NCBI RefSeq assembly: GCF_030269485.1
Contig: NZ_BSTL01000041.1
Coordinates: 1-61,960 of the forward strand
Length of the DNA: 61,960 bases
DNA from: Actinoplanes sp. NBRC 103695
Lineage (GTDB): Bacteria > Actinomycetota > Actinomycetes > Mycobacteriales > Micromonosporaceae
Direction of reading: 5' to 3'
The notes under the pieces are model-generated. The model was not told where the DNA came from, searched no databases, and was given only the letters and a program-made list of their open reading frames with translations. This document shows, piece after piece, positions 43,073 through 51,735 of the stretch. The translations under genes and the position numbers were made by a program. The first letter of the stretch is position 1, and each line of letters opens with the position of its first letter.

Positions 43073-44692
43073 TCAGGGACGGACGGTCTCCTGACGCACG
43101 GTGTCCTCGACCAGGAAAGCGGTCGTCGTCACCGGCGGGGTCGGGTCGTCGGCCGTCTGGTGCAGGCCGGCCACCCGGTCCTCGATCACGAAGGTGGCCC
43201 GGGTGTGCACCGGGGCGCCCGGCCGGGTCACGTACGGCACGACCTGGAAGTCGGCGGTCATCGACTCCCGGGTGATCGTGGTGCGGACGTACCCGCGCTG
43301 GTTGTTGTAGAAGCGCAGGTGCGGGTTCCAGGGCGTCCACGGGTGCCGGCCGCTGACCACGTCCGCGCCGTCGCCGGTGGACGTGATCGAGGAACAGACC
43401 AGTTCGGTGCCGACCGTGCGCGACGTCGGGTCGTTCCAGTCCAGCTTGAGCTCGTCGGCCCAGTGCGCGTGCACGTCGCCGGTGAGCACGACCGGGTTGC
43501 GTACCCCGCCGTCCACCCAGCCGCGGGTGATCCGGTCGCGGGACGCCGCGTACCCGTCCCAGGAGTCCATGCTGACCACCTCGGCGGGGCCGGAGTTGTT
43601 GTCCCGCTGACCGAAGAACACCTGCTGGCCGAGCACGTCCCAGCGGGCGTCCGAGCGGCGGAACCCGTCGACCAGCCACTGCTCCTGTTCGGCGCCGGTG
43701 ATCGTGCGGGCCGGGTCGATCGCGGCGGGGCAGTCCTTGTATCCGTCCCCGCAGCCCTGGTCGTCGCGGTACTGCCGGGTGTCGAGCATGTGGAACGTCG
43801 CCAGCCGGCCCCACCTGATCCGGCGGTAGAGCTGCATGTCGATGCCCTGCGGCAGGGAACGGCGGCGCAGCGGCATGTTCTCGTAGTAGGCCTGGAACGC
43901 GGCGGCGCGGCGGGCCGGGAAGTTCGGGTCCGGCTGCTCGGGCACCTCGTCGGCCCAGTTGTTCTCGATCTCGTGGTCGTCGAAGACCACTGCCCAGGGC
44001 GCGACCGCGTGCGCCGCCTGCAGGTCGGGATCGGTCTTGTACTGCGCGTGACGCTGGCGGTAGTTGGCCAGCGTCACGGTCTCCGGGCCCTGGTGGTCGC
44101 GGGGGTTGCCGCCCGGGATCGTGTAGACGCCGGCCTCGTACTCGTACTGGTAGTCGCCCAGGTGCAGGATCAGCTGGGGCTCGTCGGCGGCCAGGTGGCG
44201 GTACGCGGTGAAGTAGCCGTGCTCGTACTGCGAGCAGGAGGCGAACGACATGCGCAGCGCGGCGGGCAGGGCGTAGAGCGGCGGGGCGGTGCGGGTACGC
44301 CCGACCGGCGAGACGTAGCCGTCGGCCTTGAAGCGGTAGAAGAACTCGCGTCCGGGCGCCAGGCCGTTGAGCACCACGTGCACGCTGTGCGCCTTGGCCG
44401 GGGTGGCGGTCGCCTCGCCGCGCTGCACGATCCGGCGGAACCGTTCGTCGGCGGCGAGTTCCCATTCGACCTTGATCGGGCGGGCGGGCATGCCGCCGAG
44501 ACCGTCCTCGGCGAGCGGGGCGACGGCGAGGCGGGTCCACAGCACGACGCCGTCCGGCTCCGGGTCGCCCGAGGCCACGCCGAGCGTGAACGGATCCGAG
44601 CGCAGCGGCCCGCTCAATGGCGCGGCGGATACGGACAGCGGAATGGTCGCGGCGGCGGCGCTGACCAGAAGGGTTCGTCGCGAGAGAGGCAT
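43073..44692 (-). CDS. phoD: Alkaline phosphatase D (PhoD family)
   Basis: 539 residues. A Tat signal (SRRTLLVSAAAAT) starts the protein, so it is exported folded. The PhoD N-terminal domain (TLGVASGDPEPDGVVLWTRL) is followed by the metallophosphatase core: ASCSQYEHGYFTAYRHL, HLGDYQYEY, FDDHEIENNW, VLTGDVHAHWADEL. The family uses Fe/Ca to cleave phosphomono- and diesters such as teichoic acids when phosphate is short. No Pho box is obvious upstream. It starts 40 bp after the fdhD stop. Confidence 0.93.
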   Translation of the reverse strand: MPLSRRTLLVSAAAATIPLSVSAAPLSGPLRSDPFTLGVASGDPEPDGVVLWTRLAVAPLAEDGLGGMPARPIKVEWELAADERFRRIVQRGEATATPAKAHSVHVVLNGLAPGREFFYRFKADGYVSPVGRTRTAPPLYALPAALRMSFASCSQYEHGYFTAYRHLAADEPQLILHLGDYQYEYEAGVYTIPGGNPRDHQGPETVTLANYRQRHAQYKTDPDLQAAHAVAPWAVVFDDHEIENNWADEVPEQPDPNFPARRAAAFQAYYENMPLRRRSLPQGIDMQLYRRIRWGRLATFHMLDTRQYRDDQGCGDGYKDCPAAIDPARTITGAEQEQWLVDGFRRSDARWDVLGQQVFFGQRDNNSGPAEVVSMDSWDGYAASRDRITRGWVDGGVRNPVVLTGDVHAHWADELKLDWNDPTSRTVGTELVCSSITSTGDGADVVSGRHPWTPWNPHLRFYNNQRGYVRTTITRESMTADFQVVPYVTRPGAPVHTRATFVIEDRVAGLHQTADDPTPPVTTTAFLVEDTVRQETVRP

Positions 44693-44732
44693 ACCCGCAG
44701 CGTCGCGAGCATGGATGAACGCCGATGGAAGG

Positions 44733-45560
44733 TCAGACGGTGACCCGGTGTGCTCCGGCGTACACGTTCATGGACGGGCCGCGGAGGAAGCCGACCAGGG
44801 TCATGCCCGCCTCGTCGGCGAGTTCCGCGGCCAGGGTGCTGGGCGCGGAGACGGCCGCGAGCAGCGGGATCCCGGCCATCCACGCCTTCTGGGTGAGCTC
44901 GAAGCTGGCCCGGCCGGAGACCAGCAGCACGTGGCCGGTCAGCGGCAGCCGGCCCTCGCGGACGGCCCAGCCGATCACCTTGTCCACGGCGTTGTGCCGG
45001 CCGACGTCCTCGCGGAGCACGAGCAGCTCACCGTCGGCGGTGAACAAGCCGGCGGCGTGCAGTCCGCCGGTGCGGTCGAAGGTCCGCTGAGCGGCGCGCA
45101 ATTTGTCCGGAAGGGAGGCAAGTGTCTGAGCTGTCACGGAAACGCCGTCGGTGGTGATGTCGAACTGTGACCGGGTGCGGACGGCATCGATGCTCGCCTT
45201 TCCGCAGACCCCGCAGGAGGAGGTGGTGTAGAAGTTCCGGGTCGGGTCGGTGACCGGCGGCGGGACGTCCGGACCGAGCACGACGTCGACGACGTTGTAG
45301 GTGTTCGGGGTGTCCGTGCCGGCGCACAGCTGGGCGGTCAGCACGTCGTCGGCGTGGCTGATCACGCCCTCGGTGAGCAGGAAACCAACGGCCAGATCAA
45401 TGTCCTGACCAGGGGTACGCATGGTGACCGCGAGTGGCGCCTTCCGGATGCGGATCTCCAGCGGCTCCTCGGCGGCCAGGTCGTCGGGGCGGCGGCGAGG
45501 CTCCGCGGATCCGTCGAGATTGATCTTCGTCACGGGGCGGCGGTTCATCGTCCGGGCCAT
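44733..45560 (-). CDS. fdhD: Formate dehydrogenase accessory sulfurtransferase FdhD
   Basis: The ATG at 45560 (MARTMNRRPVTK) gives 275 residues; the longer frame to 45989 runs over mobA and is a shadow. Motifs: AVGFLLTEGVI, TTSSCGVCGKAS (the Cys pair that carries sulfur), LREDVGRHNAVDKVIGWA and GRASFELTQKA. FdhD passes sulfur from a Cys desulfurase to the Mo-cofactor of formate dehydrogenase. TACGCT lies 6 nt before the ATG. It is divergent from mobA. Confidence 0.94.
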   Translation of the reverse strand: MARTMNRRPVTKINLDGSAEPRRRPDDLAAEEPLEIRIRKAPLAVTMRTPGQDIDLAVGFLLTEGVISHADDVLTAQLCAGTDTPNTYNVVDVVLGPDVPPPVTDPTRNFYTTSSCGVCGKASIDAVRTRSQFDITTDGVSVTAQTLASLPDKLRAAQRTFDRTGGLHAAGLFTADGELLVLREDVGRHNAVDKVIGWAVREGRLPLTGHVLLVSGRASFELTQKAWMAGIPLLAAVSAPSTLAAELADEAGMTLVGFLRGPSMNVYAGAHRVTV

Positions 45561-45566
45561 CTGTCG

Positions 45567-45572
45567 AGCGTA
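45567..45572 (-). promoter_or_regulatory. Leaderless -10 box of fdhD
   Basis: On the minus strand TACGCT lies 6 nt before the ATG of fdhD; no Shine-Dalgarno. Confidence 0.5.
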
Positions 45573-45642
45573 GGCCGGTGTTGAGCGTCCGCACAGCGGT
45601 CGGGAGCGCAGTCTCGCGGTCACGGGGGAGTCGTCGCCGGGA

Positions 45643-45648
45643 TACGGT
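45643..45648 (+). promoter_or_regulatory. Leaderless -10 box of mobA
   Basis: TACGGT lies 6 nt before the GTG at 45655; no Shine-Dalgarno. Confidence 0.5.
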
Positions 45649-45654
45649 ACGTAC

Positions 45655-46254
45655 GTGGGGGGATTTGCGGCGGTGGTGCTGGCCGGCGGTGCGGCGCGTC
45701 GGATGGGCGGGGCGGACAAGCCGACTCTGCCCGTCGCGGGCCAGTCGATGCTGACCCGCGTGCTGGCCGCGGTGCACGACGCCGAGCCCCGCGTGGTGGT
45801 CGGCCGGGTGCCTCCCGACCTGCCGGTCGAGGTGCACGGGACGAGCGAGCAGCCGCCCGGCGGCGGGCCGGTCGCGGCCACCTCGGCGGGGCTCAAGCTG
45901 GTGCCCGAGGGTGTGGCGCTCACCGCGCTGCTCGCCGCGGACCTGCCGTTCCTGACCGGCGAGGCGATCGACGTGCTGCGGCTGACCATGGAGTCGGCGC
46001 CGATGCAGGGCGCGGTCTACCGGGATTCCGAGGGACGCCGGCAGATGCTCTGCGGGGTCTGGCGCACCCAGGCGCTGCGTGATGCCGTCGACCGGCTGGC
46101 CGACGAGCGTGGCGGGCTGCACGGGGCTTCGGTGCGGGAGCTGATGGAGTACCTGCGGGTGGCCGAGGTGTCCTGGCGCCGCCCGGGACCGCCGCCGTGG
46201 TTCGACTGCGACACCGACGACGACCTGCGCACCGCCGAGGAATGGGCGAGCTGA
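45655..46254 (+). CDS. mobA: Molybdenum cofactor guanylyltransferase MobA
   Basis: 199 residues from GTG at 45655. The nucleotide-binding start VVLAGGAARRMGGADK is the MobA signature; LLAADLPFLTGEAI contains the metal-binding Asp, and PPWFDCDTDDDLRTAEEW is the usual family end (FxDxDTPED type). It links GMP to Mo-molybdopterin to make the guanine dinucleotide form used by formate dehydrogenase, consistent with fdhD next door. Confidence 0.92.
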   Translation: MGGFAAVVLAGGAARRMGGADKPTLPVAGQSMLTRVLAAVHDAEPRVVVGRVPPDLPVEVHGTSEQPPGGGPVAATSAGLKLVPEGVALTALLAADLPFLTGEAIDVLRLTMESAPMQGAVYRDSEGRRQMLCGVWRTQALRDAVDRLADERGGLHGASVRELMEYLRVAEVSWRRPGPPPWFDCDTDDDLRTAEEWAS

Positions 46255-46309
46255 TGCCCTGTCGAGCCCGCCGTGGAATGACGAGCTGACGCCCTGTCCC
46301 GCCCGCCGA
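46239..46309 (+). repeat. Imperfect 36-bp duplication at the end of mobA
   Basis: GGAATGGGCGAGCTGATGCC (46239) is repeated with changes as GGAATGACGAGCTGACGCC (46275). The first copy includes the last codons and stop of mobA. It resembles the 3'-end duplication at pepN on a smaller scale. Confidence 0.6.
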
Positions 46310-46325
46310 GCGAACCGGAGCTGAG

Positions 46326-46586
46326 ATGAACGAGCTGGACTCGTGGGTGGCGGCAGTGGTCGGCGAGCTGGGACTGGTGCCCGAGGACAACCAGACGACG
46401 CGTGTCCTCGACGTCGCGCGGGACGTCGCGCACCAGGTGTTGCGGCCGGGGGCACCCGTCACGGCGTACCTCATGGGGGTTGCCGTGGGACGCGGAGCGG
46501 ATCCCGCGGACGTCGCGCGACGGGTCGCTGAGCTGGCGGGATCTTGGGGCCCAAGCACCGAGCGGGGCGAAACAACCACTCGATAG
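46326..46586 (+). CDS. DUF6457-type small protein
   Basis: 86 residues, helical: LDSWVAAVVGELGL, VLDVARDVAHQVLRPGAPVTA, YLMGVAVGRG. This matches a short actinobacterial family found after mobA (DUF6457). GGAGCTGAG precedes the ATG. It is probably cotranscribed with mobA; a role with MobA is inferred only from place. Confidence 0.75.
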   Translation: MNELDSWVAAVVGELGLVPEDNQTTRVLDVARDVAHQVLRPGAPVTAYLMGVAVGRGADPADVARRVAELAGSWGPSTERGETTTR

Positions 46587-46589
46587 GGT
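46584..46589 (+). promoter_or_regulatory. Leaderless -10 box of the YbjN-like gene
   Basis: TAGGGT lies 6 nt before the ATG at 46596. It overlaps the stop codon of the upstream small gene. Confidence 0.5.
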
Positions 46590-46595
46590 GGCGGT

Positions 46596-47666
46596 ATGAC
46601 CGCGGACACGACGGGCGCACAGCCCGAGGGCATCCTGCTCGACGAGCCCACCACCTCCGACCTGCGCGCGAAGGTGACCGAGGCGTGGCAGGAGTTCGCG
46701 GGCGCGCTCGCCAAGCTGATCCCCGAGCTGACCGCCGGCGGGCACGTCGACGTCACGCTCGACCCGACCGCGTCCGGCACCGGCACCGCGATCTACTCGG
46801 TCAGCATGCGGGTGCTCGACGACGGCGTGGTCGAGGCGCTCGCCGTGGGCAACGCCGAGCTGCCCGAGGGCTTCCGGATGGACCGGGCCGCGGTCGCCGA
46901 CCTGATCGCGCTCGGCTGGTCGCCGCCCGGCGTGCAGGCCGACTCGGGCGACTCGTTCGGGCTGCGCTCCACCGCCGACCAGGCCGTGCGGATCGCCACC
47001 ATCGTCACCCGCACCCTCCGCGACGTGTACGGTGCGCCGCACCCGGCCTTCCTGATGTACCTGGTGCACGACATCGACGACGAGCCGGTCGACACCGCGC
47101 CGCTGGGCACCGCCCGGCACGAGCCGACGCTGGAGGAGGGCCTCAACCTCGACGACCTGCAGGGCGCCGTCGCCCTCGCGCACGCCGCCGAGGAGGGCAT
47201 CCCGCTGGAGGAGCGGGTCCGCACCGTGGTCGCCACCATGTCCAAGACGACCGTCGACCAGCTCCAGGAAGACGCCGACGGGGACATCGGCATCCGGGCC
47301 GGCTCGGCGATGGTGTTCGTCCGGGTCCGCGACAACCCGCCGCTGGTCGACGTCTTCTCGCCGATCCTCACCGAGGTCGAGCCCACCGAGCAGCTCTACA
47401 TGAAGCTGTCCGAGCTGACCAACCGCATGCCGATCGGGCGGCTCTACGTCGCGCAGGACACGGTGTGGGCGTCCATCCCGGTGTTCGGCCGCAACTTCCA
47501 GGCCTCCCACCTGATGCTGGCGGTACAGGTGATGACCGGCCTCGCCGACGAGCTCGACGACCGGCTGCACGGCGAGTTCGGTGGCAAGCGCTTCTTCGGC
47601 GAGGGCGACAAGCCGGCGGGCAGCGGCCGCGGCGACTCCGACCACCGCCCGGGCATGTACATCTAG
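46596..47666 (+). CDS. YbjN/CesT-like peptide-binding chaperone domain protein
   Basis: 356 residues without signal peptide or membrane helix. The second half has the look of the YbjN/type III chaperone fold (AMVFVRVRDNPPLVDVFSPI, LYMKLSELTNRMPIGRLYV, GRNFQASHLMLAVQVM). The first half (VDVTLDPTASGTGTAIYSV, FRMDRAAVADLIALGWSPP) may be a second related domain. Actinobacterial proteins of this kind occur near secretion and regulatory genes; the client is unknown. Its TAG stop lies in a CTAG shared with the convergent lipoprotein gene. Confidence 0.6.
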   Translation: MTADTTGAQPEGILLDEPTTSDLRAKVTEAWQEFAGALAKLIPELTAGGHVDVTLDPTASGTGTAIYSVSMRVLDDGVVEALAVGNAELPEGFRMDRAAVADLIALGWSPPGVQADSGDSFGLRSTADQAVRIATIVTRTLRDVYGAPHPAFLMYLVHDIDDEPVDTAPLGTARHEPTLEEGLNLDDLQGAVALAHAAEEGIPLEERVRTVVATMSKTTVDQLQEDADGDIGIRAGSAMVFVRVRDNPPLVDVFSPILTEVEPTEQLYMKLSELTNRMPIGRLYVAQDTVWASIPVFGRNFQASHLMLAVQVMTGLADELDDRLHGEFGGKRFFGEGDKPAGSGRGDSDHRPGMYI

Positions 47667-49345
47667 GCCTGGTACGTCACCGTGGCCACCGGGTCCAAGG
47701 TGGACAGCCGGAAGGCCCGCACGTCACGGTCGGAGACGGTCCACAGCTCGTCGCCGACGACCAGGGTTCGCACGACGCGCGGCGTGTCGAGTTCGCGGAC
47801 CACGGTCAGCGTGTCGCCGGTGACCCGGAGCACGAGCGTCGACTCGGACTGCCGATCGATCGGCACCGCGAGCAGCTGCGACGACGGCCACCACAGCATC
47901 GCGCGCGAGTCCCCGACAGCCTTGGACGTGCCGCCGGGCACCTCGTGGCGGGCCACCTGTCGCGGCGCAGCCGGGTCGAAGAGCGACACCAGCGCGTCGG
48001 ACATGCCGCCTCCGGGGAGGACCCGGTGGCCGACACCGGCCAGCCTGCCCGGCCCGACCTCCTGAACGGTGATCCCCGAGCCGGGCATCGGCAGAGTGCC
48101 CGCGAGGCGAGGCTTCGACGGGTCGGCCAGGTCGAGGATGTGGACCGCCTCGCTCTCCCGGGCGGCTCGCACATACCCGCGCTGACCGATGAACCGCATC
48201 TGGACGCCGTCCCGGACCACCCCGATCTCGTCGACCTGCCCGGCCCGCCGCAGGTTGTCGGCGCGGAGCACCCGCACCACCAGCCGGCGCGTCGTCTGAT
48301 CGGCGGTGGCGAACCGCACGTGCCCCTGCCACTCGGACAACGCGTCGAGGTCGACCACGGGGCCGGGCACCGTGGCGCTGGCGCGAGCGACCGGCGGCTT
48401 CCCGTCCGGCCCGTCTAACCGGAAGATCTGGGTTTCGGAGTCCGACCCGTTCGTCAGGTACAGACCGGTCGGTGTGATGGTCGATCCGCCCTCGGCCACG
48501 ACGGCGACCGGTGAGCCGCCGTCCAGGCGCGACGCCGACGCCAGCGGGATGGTCAGCGTGGAGAGGACCGAGCGTCCCGAGTACGACGACGGCCGGCTGA
48601 CCGCCTCGCACGGCACCTTGCCCTTCTCGATCACCTCGCGGCCGGGCTCACTGGTGATCGTCGTCCATTCCGGCAGCCACGCGTCCGCCCCCACGGCATC
48701 GATCGCCTTGCGGTTCTCGGCCAGCATCACGGTGTCGTCCCGCTCGCCGATCAGCATCGGGAGTTTGATGCGGGCCAGGCTGTTCAGCGCGATCCGCGTG
48801 GTGTCGCCGACCTGTCGCGCGTCGAGCAGCGTCGCGGAGGTCCGGTATCTGCTCAGGATCCGCGGTGCGCCGGAGATGTCGACCAGGACGAGCTCGGTGG
48901 CGGTGTACGAGGAGCCGTTCCCGGCGGACGGGAAGGGTCCTTGGCGCAGCACGAGAGCTCGGTCGCCGGCGATCAGCAGGTCGGACTCCCCGCCCGGCCC
49001 GAGGCCCATCGTGCCGGTGACCCGCTTGGTGGACGCGTCGACCACCCGCAGGTCTCCCCCGAAGAGCGTGACGATGCGGCGCCCGTCGGACTTGACGATG
49101 TCGGGCCCGTCGGGACTGGCCGAGGTGAAGAGCGGCGGCACTCCGATCATGGGGTGTGCACGATGCAGGCCCTGTGCGTCGACCGACGCCTTGGCCGCGG
49201 CCCGCAGCTCCGTGGTCAGCTCGGCGCAGGAGGCGAACGGTATGAGGCCGGGCGTCGGCGGCGGGGCGGCGGCCTCGCTGTGAGATGGGGTGCAACCGGC
49301 CAGCGGAAGCACGAGGGCGAGAACGAGCAACGTGCGGGCCGACAT
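47663..49345 (-). CDS. Beta-propeller lipoprotein (copy 2 of a tandem pair)
   Basis: 560 residues from ATG at 49345, preceded by GAGGAG. A signal peptide with lipobox LAGC (Cys near 18) anchors it outside the membrane. The body has repeated blades with the motif IVKSDGRRIVTLFGGDLRVVD, as in secreted proteins with a C-terminal beta-propeller distantly related to WD-40. The longer frame up to 51112 is a shadow of the neighbour. It starts 8 bp after the stop of its paralog. Confidence 0.85.
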   Translation of the reverse strand: MSARTLLVLALVLPLAGCTPSHSEAAAPPPTPGLIPFASCAELTTELRAAAKASVDAQGLHRAHPMIGVPPLFTSASPDGPDIVKSDGRRIVTLFGGDLRVVDASTKRVTGTMGLGPGGESDLLIAGDRALVLRQGPFPSAGNGSSYTATELVLVDISGAPRILSRYRTSATLLDARQVGDTTRIALNSLARIKLPMLIGERDDTVMLAENRKAIDAVGADAWLPEWTTITSEPGREVIEKGKVPCEAVSRPSSYSGRSVLSTLTIPLASASRLDGGSPVAVVAEGGSTITPTGLYLTNGSDSETQIFRLDGPDGKPPVARASATVPGPVVDLDALSEWQGHVRFATADQTTRRLVVRVLRADNLRRAGQVDEIGVVRDGVQMRFIGQRGYVRAARESEAVHILDLADPSKPRLAGTLPMPGSGITVQEVGPGRLAGVGHRVLPGGGMSDALVSLFDPAAPRQVARHEVPGGTSKAVGDSRAMLWWPSSQLLAVPIDRQSESTLVLRVTGDTLTVVRELDTPRVVRTLVVGDELWTVSDRDVRAFRLSTLDPVATVTYQA

Positions 49346-49353
49346 GATGCTCC

Positions 49354-51168
49354 TCAGTTCGCGACGAAGGCGATCGGCGCCAGCGTGGACAGACGGGAGG
49401 CCTGAAGTCCGCCGTGCGAAAGGGTCCAGAGCTCGTCGCCGATGACCAGCGACCGCCGGATCGCGTCCGGCTGCCCGCCCTTGGCGATCTCGCCCGCCGA
49501 CGCGAGACCGCTGCCGCTCACTTTGAGTGCGAGCGCTCCGGCGCCGGAGATCGGCACGACGAGCAGCTCGGTCGCCGGCCACCACAGGATCGCGTGCGGG
49601 TCGAACTCGGCCTCGGAGTACGCGTTCGCGAGGTGGTGCTGGGCCAACCGGCGGGGCGCGGCCGGGTCGGACACGTCGAAGAGCGACACCTGCGTGCCCA
49701 GACGCCTGCCCTCGGTGGACGCCTCCTGCCCGATGCCGATCAGGCGGTCCGGGCCGACCGGCTGGAGATGCGCCGAGTACCCGGTGATCTTCAGCTCGCC
49801 GGTGACCTCGGGCGCCGAGGGTTTGCTGAGGTCGACGCTGTAGAGCGGGTCGGTCTGCTTGAAGGTGACCACGTACCCGCGGGGCCCGATGAACCGCACC
49901 GAGTAGATCCGCTCGTTCTTGCCGAGCCCGGTCACCTCGCCGACCTGCGTGAGGTCGTCGGTCTTGAGCACCCGGACCGCGGAACTCGACGCCGACCGGT
50001 CGGTGGTGGCGACGCGCAGGTGACCGTCCCATTCGGACATCGCGTACTGGTTGATCAGGAAGCCGGGCACCTTGCCGGCGGCGCGGTAGACGGGCGGCTC
50101 GGCGCCGGCCACCTCGAAGCGGTAGATGTCGGTCTGCTGCGGCACGGTCCGGTTGTCCCGCCCCGGGAACCTGTCCAGTCGCCACCGCTGGTCGGAGGCC
50201 ACGTAGAGGCTGCCCGGCGTGCCGTAGACGGTGTCGCCGTCGGCCACGATCGACACCGGCCGGCCGCCGTCCAGCTTCGGCGCGGACATCGCGAAGGTGA
50301 GCACGGTGAGCATCGAGCGGCCCGAGAAGGTCGCCGGGCGGCGGACGTCGTTGCAGGCCACCTTGCCGGTCTCGACGGTGTCGCCGGTGGTCACCTTCCA
50401 GCCGGGCAGCCAGGCGTCCACGCCGGCGCGGTCGATCACGCGCTGGTTGGCCTCGGTCCGGTCCTCGGCGGTGCGGGCCGACGGGCGCTGCGGGAAGGTG
50501 ATGCGCGGCGTGCGCTTGAGCACGATCCGGGCGGTGTCGCCGGTCTGCCGGGCGTCGACCAGGGTGCCCTCGCCCTGGTAGCGGCTGATCACGCGGGGCG
50601 TGCCGGTCAGGTCGACCAGGATGAGCTCCGGGTCGGACGGCATCGGCATCTTGGAGTCGTAGACGACCTCGGTGCCGCCCCCGCGGCTCAGTACCAGTGC
50701 CCGGTCGCCGGCCAGCAGCAGGTCGGCGTCGTACCCGTTGTCGATCGCGAGTTTGCCGGTGACCTTCTTGGAGGCGGCGTCGATCACCCGCAGGGTTCCG
50801 TCGGTGATGGTGACGATCCGGCGTCCGTCGGTCTTCACGATGTCCGGTTCGTCGACGCCGGCCTCGTGCACGTTGGTTCCGGAGAACTCGGGGGTGGCCT
50901 TCGACGCCGACGCCGAGTCGGCCATCGACCGGGCGCCCTGCGGCGCGGCCCGGCTGAATTCGTACGAGAATGAGTCGAAGCCGTAGGGACCGACCGAGTC
51001 CTTGGCGGCCTTCCGTAGGTCGGTGCTGAGCTGGTCGCAGGTGTCGAAGGCGACCAGCTGAAGAGCGGGCCGCACCGGAGGCGGCGACGGCGGCGGCGGT
51101 GCGGAGGTGCACCCCGTGATCGGAAGCAAGGCGGCCAGAGCGAGGCCGGGAACAATGCGGCGCGACAT
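49354..51168 (-). CDS. Beta-propeller lipoprotein (copy 1 of a tandem pair)
   Basis: 604 residues with signal peptide and lipobox ITGC (Cys20). The propeller motif DEPDIVKTDGRRIVTITDG is close to that of the neighbour, and both end with a VIGDELWTLS / VVGDELWTVS blade. So the genes are a tandem duplication. The family is of unknown function; an outer-surface scaffold or protease-linked role is possible. Confidence 0.85.
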   Translation of the reverse strand: MSRRIVPGLALAALLPITGCTSAPPPPSPPPVRPALQLVAFDTCDQLSTDLRKAAKDSVGPYGFDSFSYEFSRAAPQGARSMADSASASKATPEFSGTNVHEAGVDEPDIVKTDGRRIVTITDGTLRVIDAASKKVTGKLAIDNGYDADLLLAGDRALVLSRGGGTEVVYDSKMPMPSDPELILVDLTGTPRVISRYQGEGTLVDARQTGDTARIVLKRTPRITFPQRPSARTAEDRTEANQRVIDRAGVDAWLPGWKVTTGDTVETGKVACNDVRRPATFSGRSMLTVLTFAMSAPKLDGGRPVSIVADGDTVYGTPGSLYVASDQRWRLDRFPGRDNRTVPQQTDIYRFEVAGAEPPVYRAAGKVPGFLINQYAMSEWDGHLRVATTDRSASSSAVRVLKTDDLTQVGEVTGLGKNERIYSVRFIGPRGYVVTFKQTDPLYSVDLSKPSAPEVTGELKITGYSAHLQPVGPDRLIGIGQEASTEGRRLGTQVSLFDVSDPAAPRRLAQHHLANAYSEAEFDPHAILWWPATELLVVPISGAGALALKVSGSGLASAGEIAKGGQPDAIRRSLVIGDELWTLSHGGLQASRLSTLAPIAFVAN

Positions 51169-51209
51169 GCGGGTGGGACGGCGCCGCCCGGGAGATGGTT
51201 CCCGTCGAT

Positions 51210-51662
51210 TCAGTCGGGTGCGGGTATCGCGGTCGGCGACTCGACCAGCCGGGACAGCACGACCATGCTGCGCGTCGAGGTCACGAAGGGCTCCGCGCGC
51301 AGCCGCTCCAGTGCCTGCTCGAGATGCCCGATGTCGGCGGCGCGCAGGTGGACCAGGGCGTCCGCCTCACCCGAAACGGTGTACGCCCCGACCACCTCGG
51401 GATGGCGCCGGGTGGCCACCGTGAGCTGGGCCGGAGTGGTGCGCCCGGTGCAGAAGAGCTCGACGAACGCCTCGGTCGTCCAGCCCACCGCGGCCGGGTC
51501 GATGATCGTGGTGAATCCCTTGATCACCCCGCTCGCCCGAAGTCGGTCGACCCGGCGTTTGACGGCCGGGGCGGAGAGCGAGACCCGGCCGCCGATCTCC
51601 GCGAACGATGCGCGCGCGTCGGAGACCAGATGCGCAATGATTCGCTGATCAACGGCGTCCAT
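51210..51662 (-). CDS. Lrp/AsnC-family regulator
   Basis: 150 residues from ATG at 51662; a TTG two codons earlier is at a better distance from GGAGG. The helix-turn-helix is at residues 1-55 (VDQRIIAHLVSDARASFAEI, LSAPAVKRRVDRLRASGVI) and the RAM ligand-binding domain follows (GAYTVSGEADALVHLRAADI). It is divergent from ddaH with a 73-bp gap, so it probably controls ddaH in response to an amino acid such as arginine or ornithine (inference). Confidence 0.88.
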   Translation of the reverse strand: MDAVDQRIIAHLVSDARASFAEIGGRVSLSAPAVKRRVDRLRASGVIKGFTTIIDPAAVGWTTEAFVELFCTGRTTPAQLTVATRRHPEVVGAYTVSGEADALVHLRAADIGHLEQALERLRAEPFVTSTRSMVVLSRLVESPTAIPAPD

Positions 51663-51722
51663 CTGCAACGATTCGCCTCCAACGAGCAAGATTATGAGCT
51701 GTTTCGCTCGCCTGAGCGTACC

Positions 51723-51728
51723 TACCCT
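51723..51728 (+). promoter_or_regulatory. Leaderless -10 box of ddaH
   Basis: TACCCT lies 7 nt before the ATG at 51736; no Shine-Dalgarno. Confidence 0.5.
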
Positions 51729-51735
51729 TTAGATC

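Noticed and set aside
47663..51112. 1149-codon open frame on the minus strand
   Set aside because: Its first half is Arg/Gly-rich out-of-frame sequence of the upstream propeller gene; only the part from 49345 is a real protein.
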